A stretch of DNA of 8,320 bases from Dehalococcoidia bacterium (GTDB lineage: Bacteria; Chloroflexota; Dehalococcoidia; Dehalococcoidales; UBA3254), in the NCBI GenBank assembly GCA_030691835.1, contig JAUYDO010000205.1:1-8320 (forward strand). Direction: 5' to 3'. The notes below the pieces were generated by a model. That model ran no database searches, had not been told where the DNA came from, and was given only the letters and a program-made list of their open reading frames with translations. Positions 1 through 6,937 of the stretch are shown one piece after another. The position numbers and the translations under genes are program-made. The stretch's first letter is position 1; every line of letters begins with the position of its first letter.

Positions 1-871
1 TGGTGCTGGCTACGAGCTGGGAGACGAGGCTGTCCGGATTGTTGGCGTCACCGAAATAAGTAGCCCGACCAATGCATGTGGTGACGCAGGCAGGGAGCAT
101 CCCGTTCGCCAGCCGGTGAGCACAGAATTGACACTTGCGCACATTGCCTATAGGTGAAGTCTTTTCATCGGGGCGAGGCCATTTTCGGCTATACTCGAAA
201 TTGGGCAACCGTTCGTAATCATCCGCTTGCGCCTCGCCTATTATAATCCCGCCTGCCGTGGCGGTTCCTTTACTGTAGGTGTCACCAAAATCAAAGGTGC
301 GGGCGGCATAAGGGCAGGCGGCAATACAGTAGCGGCAACCGATACACTTTTTATAATCAATGACCACGATGCCGTCTGCCTGTTTCCAGGTGGCGCTAAC
401 CGGACACACGTCTGTGCAAGGAGGATTGTCACACTGCATACATGGTCGCGGCGTAAAGCGCCGGGTCACATTAGGATAAACACCCTTCTCCTCGTCAAGT
501 ACCGGGCGATAGACTACTCCAGGTGGCAGTTTGTTCTCTGAGACGCAGGCTATGGTGCAGGCGGAACATCCGACACATTTGCGCAGGTCAATCACCATGT
601 GCCAATGGCGCTCCTCCAAAGGCTTTTTCATGGCTAGCCTTAGCTCATCCTGCATGCGTAGCAGAACGTCTGCGCTTCCTGCTACCGCTGACACCGCATC
701 AAAGGATGTGCTCACTGGACTGGTGGCAGAAGCTTCAGCGGCTTGTGCCTCTACTGCGCTTATCAGTCCCAGCTTTGCCACAGCTACAGTGGCTACAGTC
801 GCTCCAGCCACTTTGAGGAACTCCCTTCGGTTGTTCACCAGCTCCTGCTCGCCCCTGACCTTCTTGCTCAT
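1..871 (-). CDS. Tat-exported four-cluster [4Fe-4S] electron-transfer subunit, TtrB/NrfC/DmsB-like (3' end beyond window)
   Basis: This is probably the electron-transfer (beta) subunit of a periplasm-facing molybdopterin oxidoreductase, passing electrons between a quinol-linked membrane subunit and a catalytic subunit. I translated 290 codons from the ATG at 871-869, which follows an AGGGAG ribosome site; the frame runs off the left edge. Residues 14-41 form a twin-arginine signal ([11 protein letters not shown], then a hydrophobic stretch ending near EAQA). Sixteen cysteines form four ferredoxin motifs: C99/102/105/109, C144/147/152/156, C176/179/182/186 and C247/250/262/266. The spacing matches the DmsB/TtrB/NrfC/PsrB family, and phrases such as [15 protein letters not shown] and [12 protein letters not shown] are close to TtrB. 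An insert of about 60 residues (187-246) separates motifs three and four. The gene sits downstream of a two-component system, which favours a regulated respiratory reductase. The substrate (tetrathionate, polysulfide, arsenate or other) cannot be told without the catalytic subunit. Family is firm; substrate is inference. Confidence 0.88.
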   Translation of the reverse strand, partial: MSKKVRGEQELVNNRREFLKVAGATVATVAVAKLGLISAVEAQAAEASATSPVSTSFDAVSAVAGSADVLLRMQDELRLAMKKPLEERHWHMVIDLRKCVGCSACTIACVSENKLPPGVVYRPVLDEEKGVYPNVTRRFTPRPCMQCDNPPCTDVCPVSATWKQADGIVVIDYKKCIGCRYCIAACPYAARTFDFGDTYSKGTATAGGIIIGEAQADDYERLPNFEYSRKWPRPDEKTSPIGNVRKCQFCAHRLANGMLPACVTTCIGRATYFGDANNPDSLVSQLVAST

Positions 872-906
872 TTAAATTCTCCCTGTTTGGTAGCTACTCT
901 ACCATA

Positions 907-912
907 ATTATA
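907..912 (-). promoter_or_regulatory. Possible -10 element upstream of the iron-sulfur gene
   Basis: The minus strand reads TATAAT here, 35 bases before the ATG at 871, but no good -35 hexamer lies 16-18 bases upstream (CACCAT at 17). CTGACA exists but 21 bases away. A perfect -10 with a poor -35 would fit an activator-dependent promoter. A 5-bp inverted repeat (GGTAG/CTACC, 889-903) lies between it and the ribosome site. The transcription start would be near 900. Weak call, made from sequence alone. Confidence 0.3.
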
Positions 913-972
913 ATGACGCAGGTAGAATAATGGTGTCAGGGAAAGCACCTATTTGTGGATAAATAATGTCAG

Positions 973-989
973 CAAAATCACTGATTTTG
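973..989. promoter_or_regulatory. 17-bp perfect palindrome, candidate operator
   Basis: The sequence CAAAATCACTGATTTTG has two perfect 8-bp arms around a single central C. It lies about 80 bases upstream of the presumed start of transcription of the iron-sulfur gene and in the 203-bp gap after the response-regulator gene. No T-run follows on the minus strand, so a terminator is unlikely. A binding site for the adjacent NarL/FixJ-type regulator, or for an FNR/CRP-type factor, is plausible but unproven. Confidence 0.35.
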
Positions 990-1074
990 GCCGTGGGATA
1001 CTAAATGAGTGGAAATCCTCACGGGTTTAAGAAGGTTTTTAATGTATGCTATCGCTTCCCGAACCAACCGAGGT

Positions 1075-1737
1075 TCAAGCCGGCGTATCGAGTAGACCGC
1101 TCTGGATGGCGTATCTGACCAGTTCAGCCCGCCCTTTAAGCCCCAGCTTTTCCTTAAGACGGGCTTTATAGGTCTCTACCGTTTTGATGCTCAGGAATAG
1201 CCTGTCTGCTATCTCTTGATTGGTATGTCCCATTGCCAGGAGACGGAGCACTTCAATTTCTCGTGAGCTGAGCCCGCTTTCGTCTTTATCAACTGTGGCG
1301 CCGGGCGTTTCCTTCTGGCGTAAGTCAGCTATCAGTCCCTCAGTCATGGAGGAGTGAATGAAGTGTTCACCTCTGTGGGTAGCTCTAATGGCGTCAATCA
1401 ATTCCGTGTCCGCTGCCTTCTTCGGCACATAGCCGTCAGCTCCGGCGCGGAGCATTTGAGTTAGATAGCTCTTCTCCTCGTGCATGGTCAGCACCAGAAT
1501 CTTTACATCTGGATTTTGTTTTTTTATCTCCTGAGTTGCCTCTAACCCATTCAGTCCGGGCATAGCGATATCCATCAGCACAATATCTGGTGCAATCTCA
1601 CGACTTTGCCGCACCGCCTCTATGCCATCGGCAGCCTCAGCCACCACTTCCATATCTGGCTGAGCATTGAGCAATGTCTTCAGCCCAGCCCGCAGGACGG
1701 CGTGGTCATCAGCCAGAAGCAATCTTATTTTGCCCAT
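1075..1737 (-). CDS. NarL/FixJ-family response regulator
   Basis: DNA-binding response regulator, cytoplasmic, the likely partner of the kinase encoded just upstream. Two ATG codons are adjacent (1740 and 1737). I chose the second because the ribosome site GGGAGGG (1747-1741) touches the first and is correctly spaced for the second, giving MGKIRLLLADDH, the usual family start, and a 220-residue protein. The receiver domain (about 3-120) shows the acidic pair D10-D11, phosphoacceptor D56 in IVLMDIAMPG, T84 in LVLTMHE and K106 in YVPKKA. A LuxR-type helix-turn-helix fills about 154-215 (LSSREIEVLRLLAMGHTNQE, then LSIKTVETYKARLKEKL). All key residues are present, so it should be functional. The start overlaps the end of the kinase gene by 29 bases, implying translational coupling. 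The downstream palindrome and iron-sulfur gene are the nearest candidate target. Confidence 0.95.
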   Translation of the reverse strand: MGKIRLLLADDHAVLRAGLKTLLNAQPDMEVVAEAADGIEAVRQSREIAPDIVLMDIAMPGLNGLEATQEIKKQNPDVKILVLTMHEEKSYLTQMLRAGADGYVPKKAADTELIDAIRATHRGEHFIHSSMTEGLIADLRQKETPGATVDKDESGLSSREIEVLRLLAMGHTNQEIADRLFLSIKTVETYKARLKEKLGLKGRAELVRYAIQSGLLDTPA

Positions 1738-3154
1738 CATCCCTCCCGTCTAATTTCAATGGCACTTCGAGAAAGACGGTAGTGCCTGAGCCGGGATAAG
1801 ACTCGATTGATAGCTTGCCGCCAATAAGGGAAGCCCGCTCGTACATGCCAAAGAGTCCTAGCTGCTTTCCATCTGACGAAAACATGGTTTCATTGACATC
1901 AAAGCCTTTGCCGTCGTCTTCGACAATAGCCACCAGTGACGAGTCCCGCCGCCTTAAGACGATGCTCACATTCTTCGCCCCGGCATATTTGGCAATATTG
2001 GTCAGTGCTTCCTGGATAATGCGATAGACAGCTACCTCGATTTCCGGTGGCAAACGCTGCTCGCTCAGACCACTGACGTGAGAATCGATGTTAATGTTCA
2101 TTTTGGCTGAGTATTCCTCGGCGTATCGCTGGATGGCGGAAGCCAGGCCGAGGTCGTCCAGAAGACTGGGGCGAAGCTCTACTGCCAGGTTGTGTACCTC
2201 ATTCAGGGTTTGTGCCGCCAGCGCCCGCAGCTCGGTTGCCTTCTCTTTAGCCTGGCTGACACTGGAGACATCTTCAATTGACTTGAGGCCAACCATCAGC
2301 GAAGTCAAAGACTGGCTTGTCTCATCGTGAAGCTCCCGCGCAATTCGCTTGCGCTCACTTTCCTGGGCGTCGATGACCTTTGCCAGAAGATGCACACGCA
2401 TCTCCTCTTTGTGTTTGAGCTCCGCACTCATTTCGTTGAAAGCAGAGCCCAGACTGCCGAGTTCGTCCTTTGCCCAGATGGGGGCTTTCCAGCGGAATTC
2501 TCCTTTACCTGCTGCTCTCGCGGCATCTGCCAGCTGGGCAAATGGCCCGGTCAGAATAGAAGCCAGTCCATAAGCGATTACAAGCCCGAGCACCAGTATA
2601 ACGGCAACCCAGAGTAGAATATTGCGTATATGGTTTTGAAGTGCAGCGCTCAGTTTCGCCTCTGAGAGTCCGATGCGGACCACTCCCGCCTTGCCGCCGA
2701 GGAGAGGCACGGCAATGTCTTGAATAGTATCGTCTCCAGTCTGCAAAACCTGCACTCCATATGCCGCGCCGGGCGGCACCTTGTTTGCATCCAGCAAATC
2801 ACTGGGGAAGCCTTCACTAAAAGTGTGTACCATTACATTGCCCCTGGCATCCAATACGAAGGTGTAAATAACATCCTCGGAGGTGTTTCTTGTGTCTCTG
2901 ACCAGAGTATAGAGGGCGAACTGGTTATGGGTCAGTACCAGGTCAAGACTATGCGTTGCCAGTTCAGTACCTATTGCAATGCCACGCTCCCGTAGTTGAT
3001 TCCTCAAAAAAGTGGAGTCGTCACGGTACGTATACCAGACCAGAGCCAGGGCGGAGCAAAGAATGCAGACAGCTACGATACCCATGATTTTGGTGCGGAT
3101 GCCCACCGCACCAATCTTTGCCCAGATATCGGCCCACAATGATTCTTTTATCAC
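1709..3154 (-). CDS. Membrane sensor histidine kinase (periplasmic Cache-like domain, HAMP, HisKA_3, HATPase_c)
   Basis: Sensor kinase of the NarX/DegS class, 481 residues, inner membrane. In order: TM1 at about 22-42; a periplasmic region of about 135 residues (45-178) that looks like a single Cache domain (YTFVLDARGNVMVHTF, then VVRIGLS); TM2 at about 179-201; HAMP at about 200-250; a dimerisation/phosphoacceptor helix with H276 in ERKRIARELHDE; and an ATPase domain with the N box (QEALTNIAKYA, N386), G1 (VEDDGKGFD, 411-419) and G2 (LGLFGMYERA, 432-441). All catalytic boxes are present. The start is GTG at 3154, one base after the stop of the binding-protein gene, with GGGG/GGTGAGG sequences serving as ribosome site; the tight spacing supports this start. 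The gene lies between the PhnD-like protein and the response regulator, so the three probably act as one pathway. The ligand is not deducible. Confidence 0.95.
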   Translation of the reverse strand: MIKESLWADIWAKIGAVGIRTKIMGIVAVCILCSALALVWYTYRDDSTFLRNQLRERGIAIGTELATHSLDLVLTHNQFALYTLVRDTRNTSEDVIYTFVLDARGNVMVHTFSEGFPSDLLDANKVPPGAAYGVQVLQTGDDTIQDIAVPLLGGKAGVVRIGLSEAKLSAALQNHIRNILLWVAVILVLGLVIAYGLASILTGPFAQLADAARAAGKGEFRWKAPIWAKDELGSLGSAFNEMSAELKHKEEMRVHLLAKVIDAQESERKRIARELHDETSQSLTSLMVGLKSIEDVSSVSQAKEKATELRALAAQTLNEVHNLAVELRPSLLDDLGLASAIQRYAEEYSAKMNINIDSHVSGLSEQRLPPEIEVAVYRIIQEALTNIAKYAGAKNVSIVLRRRDSSLVAIVEDDGKGFDVNETMFSSDGKQLGLFGMYERASLIGGKLSIESYPGSGTTVFLEVPLKLDGRDDGQNKIASG

Positions 3155-3155
3155 C

Positions 3156-4136
3156 TCACCACCCCAGCTTGATTTGCATCTCCTTCACAGAGTTATAGAT
3201 GCTATCGTTAGCGAGCACGACCTTGTCTATACCCGATTTCCCCAGTATTCTCCTACCTTCGTCCGAGCTGTGTATATCGAGGAAACTGTCCTGTAGCTGA
3301 AGCTTCAGTTGAGGGTCCAGCGCCGGGCTAACGACCACCGGTGGTATTCCATAAGGACCCCAGCGAGCAATAACCCTGGTCCGGGAAATTATCTCCGGAT
3401 TGCTGGTTGCCATGTGGTCATAGACCAGGCTATCTACAGCAGCCGCATCTACGAGCTTCTCTGAAACAGCTTTAATAGAGTTATCGTGTGAGTAGGTAAA
3501 TATGTAGCGGCTGAAGAAGGAGCCCGGGACTTCGTTCAGCAGGTAGAGTTGATAGGTTGGCACCAGGTAGCCAGTATTAGACAGGGGGTCTGTGAAGGCA
3601 AAGCTGGAAGCTTTAAGCTCTTCGAGGCTCGTTGTCATGCTCCCCCGGTGTACGATGAGATAAGAGTAATACACAGTATCACCGCGCATCTGCGGCACTA
3701 CTAAAAGCTCCAGACCAAAGTCCTGACGTCCTTTGACATAAGCCAGGCTACAAATGAAGGCTATATCGACACGTTGTCCTTTGAGCAGTTCATTGACTTC
3801 GGCATAGGTGGGCTTAAGAAAGAGCGTTACCTGCCTACCAGTTTTCTTGCCCAGGTAGTCCAGGAGCTCTTGATAGGATTCCAGAGTGCTTCGTGGGGAT
3901 AGTACGCCGGCAATAGCCACGCGGAGAGAGGAGTCGCTGGGCTGCCCATAAGCCAGGCTGGATATCTCCTGTATTGGGGGAATCGCTGACCTCTCAGCAA
4001 AACTCACTTTGACTGCGTCTGGCGGCCGTATGTGGCTGGCCGAGAGGAACAGTGCCGCCGCCGCTGCAACCATTGCAACCAGCATAATAAACCAGAATTT
4101 CAGGTTCGACTTCAGACCGGAAGAATGCCTCGTCAC
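3156..4136 (-). CDS. PhnD/SsuA-type periplasmic substrate-binding protein, likely sensor accessory
   Basis: Binding protein of 326 residues resembling the phosphonate-binding PhnD family and the periplasmic part of TtrS-type kinases. Residues 14-33 are strongly hydrophobic after a basic N terminus: a signal peptide (possible cleavage after SAS, 32-34) or an uncleaved anchor. There is no lipobox cysteine. Family marks include LRVAIAGVLSPRSTLESYQE (71-90), VDIAFICSLAYV (123-134), YYSYLIVHRGS (156-166) and FAFTDPLSNTGYLVPTYQL (180-198), the binding-cleft signature. The start is GTG at 4136 with AAGG upstream; a promoter lies about 80 bases further up. No ABC-transporter ATPase or permease follows; instead the kinase gene starts one base after the stop. 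That context points to ligand presentation to the kinase rather than import. An orphan transporter component is the alternative. The ligand is unknown, and a sulfur oxyanion is only suggested by the TtrB-like gene downstream. Confidence 0.9.
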   Translation of the reverse strand: MTRHSSGLKSNLKFWFIMLVAMVAAAAALFLSASHIRPPDAVKVSFAERSAIPPIQEISSLAYGQPSDSSLRVAIAGVLSPRSTLESYQELLDYLGKKTGRQVTLFLKPTYAEVNELLKGQRVDIAFICSLAYVKGRQDFGLELLVVPQMRGDTVYYSYLIVHRGSMTTSLEELKASSFAFTDPLSNTGYLVPTYQLYLLNEVPGSFFSRYIFTYSHDNSIKAVSEKLVDAAAVDSLVYDHMATSNPEIISRTRVIARWGPYGIPPVVVSPALDPQLKLQLQDSFLDIHSSDEGRRILGKSGIDKVVLANDSIYNSVKEMQIKLGW

Positions 4137-4223
4137 CCCTACCTTGCCCCCCTATTTGTATTCAAAGTCTGGCTGGCAATTTGACATTGCTCAGCACATT
4201 TACCGATAGTCTTATGTAATTCT

Positions 4224-4252
4224 ATTGTAGATGCTGCCAGAAACGGGGTCAA
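4224..4252 (-). promoter_or_regulatory. Sigma-70-type promoter for the signalling operon
   Basis: On the minus strand TTGACC (4252-4247) is separated by exactly 17 bases from TACAAT (4229-4224), five of six matches to consensus in each hexamer. Transcription would begin near 4217, leaving a leader of about 80 bases before the GTG at 4136. It is the best promoter in the window and marks the break between the catabolic operon and the sensor genes. Confidence 0.65.
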
Positions 4253-4289
4253 GGTTTCAGAATTTGGCGGCGTTATTGCATTTGACTGC

Positions 4290-4300
4290 TGACACTGTCA
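4290..4300. promoter_or_regulatory. Short palindrome upstream of the signalling promoter
   Basis: TGACACTGTCA is a perfect 5-1-5 palindrome centred about 78 bases upstream of the predicted transcription start of the sensor operon. It is a possible operator, but an 11-bp palindrome can arise by chance. It shares only the central CACTG with the longer palindrome at 973-989. Confidence 0.2.
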
Positions 4301-4376
4301 TAGAAAAGCCCGCTGGATACCCTTTAGCTTGCTGGGGGGAGGAAGCCCATGCAGTCAGAAAGTATTATGGTAGATG

Positions 4377-5564
4377 TTAGGATTCGAATATGGCGGCAGC
4401 CGCCGAGGCAGACTCACCTTCAAAACCCTGCCATCCTCCCACGATTTCACTCAAACCAACTTTAGGAGGTCCTGCCACTTGTCGTTCCCCGCATAATCCA
4501 CGCATCTGCCAGACAACTTCAACAATTTGAAGCATTCCAGTAGCGCCAAATGGTTCCCCCCTGCTCTCCATTCCGCCGCTGGTATTAACCGGATGTCTAC
4601 CGGTAAGGGCTGTAGCCTTGCTGTCAATAAATGCCGGTGCTTCTTCCTTTTTGCACAGACCTACGCCCCAGTAGCCGGTTACTTCAGACCATGCTGTAGC
4701 ATCGGCTAACTCCATGACCCCTATGTCTTTAGGGTCGAGCCCGGCTCTTTCCTCAGCTTCACGGGCTACTCGTTCATCAAGGTCTGGCTCATCCGGGTTG
4801 TACAGGTCTCTACCCTTTTGCACAACCGATGTTGCTACAAATATTGGTTTAGTAGTGTATTTTCGCGCGAACTTGCTACTACAGAGAATGGCGGCACCCC
4901 CGCCATCCCCGTTTGGAGCACACATGCACCGCGTGAATGGCTCCGTTACCAGCGGGTCGGCAAGGACTTCCTCTACAGTGTAGGTTTTTCTATACTGGGC
5001 TAATGGATTCAGGCTAGCGTTATTATGATTTTTAGAGCACACCCAGGCTAATTGTTCTTTCGTAAGACCGTATTTCTTCATGTATTCAAGGCACCTTACC
5101 GCCATCTTGGCTACGGGACCTGAGAACTTAGGTAATGTTTCCCCCTCCTTTAGAGGTGGGTTCATTAACCGAAGGTATTGTTCCCTGTTCGGCATGTAGC
5201 CCTTCTCGGCTGCCAGAACCAGCACACAGTCGTGAAAGCCCGAAGCCACATCCAGATAAGCAAGCTGAAAGGCGGCGCCGCCGGTGGCGCACGAATTACG
5301 CGTGTTGTGCACCGGGATTGCCCCAATTCCCAGTGGTCGCAGGATTTCCTGACCAATCACTCCGGTAAAGTTCAGGATGTGCTCAGCACGGAAATCCCAG
5401 GGTGGGATGAGGTTCCCGCAATAGGCGGCCCTAATTTGATTTATGGATATGCCGGCATCGGTGAGCGCATCATTTACAGCCATCCTTGTCATGTCGTACA
5501 AGCTCCGGTCAGTAAACTTACCGCAGCTTGTCATACCTACACCCAGGATTACAACTTCGTTCAT
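4377..5564 (-). CDS. SCP-x/lipid-transfer-type thiolase with non-canonical active site
   Basis: Thiolase-superfamily protein of 395 residues, the usual length, cytoplasmic, expected to act on acyl-CoA (thiolytic cleavage or a related C-C reaction). The start ATG at 5564 follows AAAGGAG at good spacing, 36 bases after the beta-subunit stop. Visible marks are the N-terminal MNEVVILGVGMTSCGKF, the nucleophile C92 in RNSCATGGAA, CAPNGDGGGAAIL (215-227), and NTSGGMESRGEPFGATG (327-343). Several family residues are unusual. The GHPxGATG histidine is replaced by E337, the region that normally reads HDCF (SCP-x) or NEAF reads ADAT (287-290), and the C-terminal catalytic cysteine motif is replaced by GGWQGFEG. 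So only the nucleophilic cysteine is clearly kept. No DUF35/OB-fold partner gene, often found with SCP-x thiolases, lies in the window. Position after IpdAB-like subunits suggests a ring- or chain-degrading CoA pathway. Fold is firm; reaction is uncertain. Confidence 0.87.
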   Translation of the reverse strand: MNEVVILGVGMTSCGKFTDRSLYDMTRMAVNDALTDAGISINQIRAAYCGNLIPPWDFRAEHILNFTGVIGQEILRPLGIGAIPVHNTRNSCATGGAAFQLAYLDVASGFHDCVLVLAAEKGYMPNREQYLRLMNPPLKEGETLPKFSGPVAKMAVRCLEYMKKYGLTKEQLAWVCSKNHNNASLNPLAQYRKTYTVEEVLADPLVTEPFTRCMCAPNGDGGGAAILCSSKFARKYTTKPIFVATSVVQKGRDLYNPDEPDLDERVAREAEERAGLDPKDIGVMELADATAWSEVTGYWGVGLCKKEEAPAFIDSKATALTGRHPVNTSGGMESRGEPFGATGMLQIVEVVWQMRGLCGERQVAGPPKVGLSEIVGGWQGFEGESASAAAAIFES

Positions 5565-5600
5565 ATTCGTCTCCTTTAACTAAGTACTTATCCAATAACA

Positions 5601-6404
5601 TCACTGTGTAAGTCGTGGCATGATTCCGTCAGGGTCAAATTTCCGCATAAACGCAAGTTCTTCAACAGTTGGCGGCTCGGTTTCCGGGACTTTAGCCGGT
5701 ATAACAGGGGTGAACCCTGTCCTTTGCTTTACTTCTTCAACTGTATGACCCGGATGAACCGATTTCAGCCGCATAATTTTTGTCTCTTCATCAAAATCGA
5801 AGACCGCTATGGGAGTTACAACGTAACGTGGTCCCTCGGACCGCGATGGGGAGCCTGCTTTTTCCCTGCCTTTTGGACCATCCAGGAATCCCGGTCCGCT
5901 AACAAAATCAACCTTTTCCACAAGCAATCTCGGCGTATGGAAATGCGTAAATATGTATACTCTGTTCAACCAGGCAGTCGCCATTGTGCCAACAGTGCCC
6001 GGACCCCTGAACCTGGGTTTTTTCTGGTCGCCAACGTACGCCATATTGAGATTGCCATATTTATCTATTTGGAAGCCGCCATAAAACCCAAAATCTGCAA
6101 ACCTTGGGTTACCTTGCATATCAATAATGGTGTCCGTTGATATCCGGCTCTCCGCTCCTATTTGAATACGATAATCACCGACATACCATAACAATTTGTC
6201 AAAGTTAGAGTTGACAGCTCCTGCAGTCCCGATACAAAACCATAAGCTCGGTGCATGACGGGCTTGTGCCAGACGGCAGGCAGTCCAGGGAATTTGTGAA
6301 AAGGTCCCAATAAGCCCGAGTTCTCCATCCTTCAAATCCTTGCTCAAAAAGGCTGCCATTATTTCGGCGGCGCAATAATCTTTAGCATGCTTTTCTTCAG
6401 GCAT
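5601..6404 (-). CDS. CoA-transferase/hydrolase beta subunit, IpdB-like
   Basis: Beta subunit of a family I CoA-transferase-like heteromer, 267 residues. The frame is open further upstream, but I place the start at ATG 6404, which follows AAGGAGG with a five-base spacer; this removes 29 implausible basic residues and leaves 14 bases after the alpha-subunit stop. Family marks: FADFGFYGGFQIDKYGNLN (102-120), RFRGPGTVGTMATA (131-144), RLLVEKVDFVSGPGFLDGP (159-177) and SVHPGHTVEEVKQRTGF (215-231). These resemble IpdB, the beta subunit of the steroid ring-cleaving IpdAB enzyme, and the wider glutaconate-transferase GctB group. At the place where transferase beta subunits carry an active-site glutamate (ESG or ENG), this protein reads WFCIGTAGAV (55-64), with no glutamate. 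This argues against simple CoA transfer. The substrate is unknown; a steroid is not implied by similarity alone. Confidence 0.88.
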   Translation of the reverse strand: MPEEKHAKDYCAAEIMAAFLSKDLKDGELGLIGTFSQIPWTACRLAQARHAPSLWFCIGTAGAVNSNFDKLLWYVGDYRIQIGAESRISTDTIIDMQGNPRFADFGFYGGFQIDKYGNLNMAYVGDQKKPRFRGPGTVGTMATAWLNRVYIFTHFHTPRLLVEKVDFVSGPGFLDGPKGREKAGSPSRSEGPRYVVTPIAVFDFDEETKIMRLKSVHPGHTVEEVKQRTGFTPVIPAKVPETEPPTVEELAFMRKFDPDGIMPRLTQ

Positions 6405-6418
6405 ATCAGCCTCCTTTT

Positions 6419-6937
6419 TCAGAAATATCTTAACTCGAGTAACTTTCTTGCGATTCCTATTCTTTCCAGATACTCTTCGTGACTCTTGCACCCATAGACA
6501 TATTTGTCCAGGTATTGTTTAAAAGTAGCGTCATCTCTACCTGAATTTTGATACTCTCTCAGGTGTTCCTCATCAAGCTGATAGCATCCCTGACAGTCAG
6601 CGGGATGAGCGCCATAGGGAACTTCCACCACGGCATCAACGAGACGCCCGAATACAGTCACCTCTCTGTAATGGGCCCTTGTATCTTCCAGGGAGACTAT
6701 CTCTTCAGTCGTAACGATTACTTTCTCTGCGGCTTGATATAAAATTTCCTCAGCGCCTATGTGTCCGAGCTCTCGCGCGTTACCATAAGCATCACATCTG
6801 GCTTTATGTATTACGGCGATATCAGGACGGATTGGGGGAACCACCACCACTTTCCTGCCGGTAAAGGGGTCATCAATCTCTTTGTAAAAGTCCGGGTTGG
6901 CTCTTACCACATCCACTCCCCTCATGCCATCGGGCAA
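6419..6937 (-). CDS. CoA-transferase/hydrolase alpha subunit, IpdA-like: C-terminal part (frame broken)
   Basis: C-terminal two-thirds of the alpha subunit. It reads PDGMRGVDVVRANPDFYKEI, then DDPFTGRKVVVVPPIRPDIA, HKARCDAYGNA, VIVTTEEIVS and LVDAVVEVPYGAHPADC, all typical of IpdA/GctA-like alpha subunits. The nominal start is a TTG at 6937, but the same frame reads phenylalanine-leucine-proline-leucine-proline just before it, exactly what the family has there. So this is the continuation of the upstream frame, not an independent gene. The nearest ribosome-like AGGAG (6955-6951) is 13 bases from the TTG, too far for ordinary initiation. The two parts joined would give about 299 residues, the normal family length. 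The stop lies 14 bases before the beta-subunit start. Either the gene is mutated, the sequence lacks one base, or ribosomes shift frame here. Confidence 0.8.
   Translation of the reverse strand: MPDGMRGVDVVRANPDFYKEIDDPFTGRKVVVVPPIRPDIAVIHKARCDAYGNARELGHIGAEEILYQAAEKVIVTTEEIVSLEDTRAHYREVTVFGRLVDAVVEVPYGAHPADCQGCYQLDEEHLREYQNSGRDDATFKQYLDKYVYGCKSHEEYLERIGIARKLLELRYF

Noticed and set aside
531..875. 114-codon plus-strand frame near the iron-sulfur gene
   Set aside because: It is antisense to the Tat signal and first cluster motif, whose sixteen-cysteine pattern proves the minus-strand frame.
1061..1076. Hairpin GAACC/GGTTC at the response-regulator stop as a terminator
   Set aside because: The 5-bp stem overlaps the stop codon and no T-run follows on the minus strand.
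4310..4376. Terminator after the thiolase gene
   Set aside because: The C-rich and GGGCTTTT segments do not form a convincing stem before a T-run; only direct CCAGC repeats are seen.
5178..5579. 133-codon open frame on the plus strand
   Set aside because: It lies wholly opposite the well-supported thiolase gene, lacks any recognisable motif, and is best explained as a shadow frame.
6405..6491. 29-residue N-terminal extension of the beta subunit
   Set aside because: It overlaps the end of the alpha subunit, is unusually basic, and AAGGAGG stands directly before the ATG at 6404.
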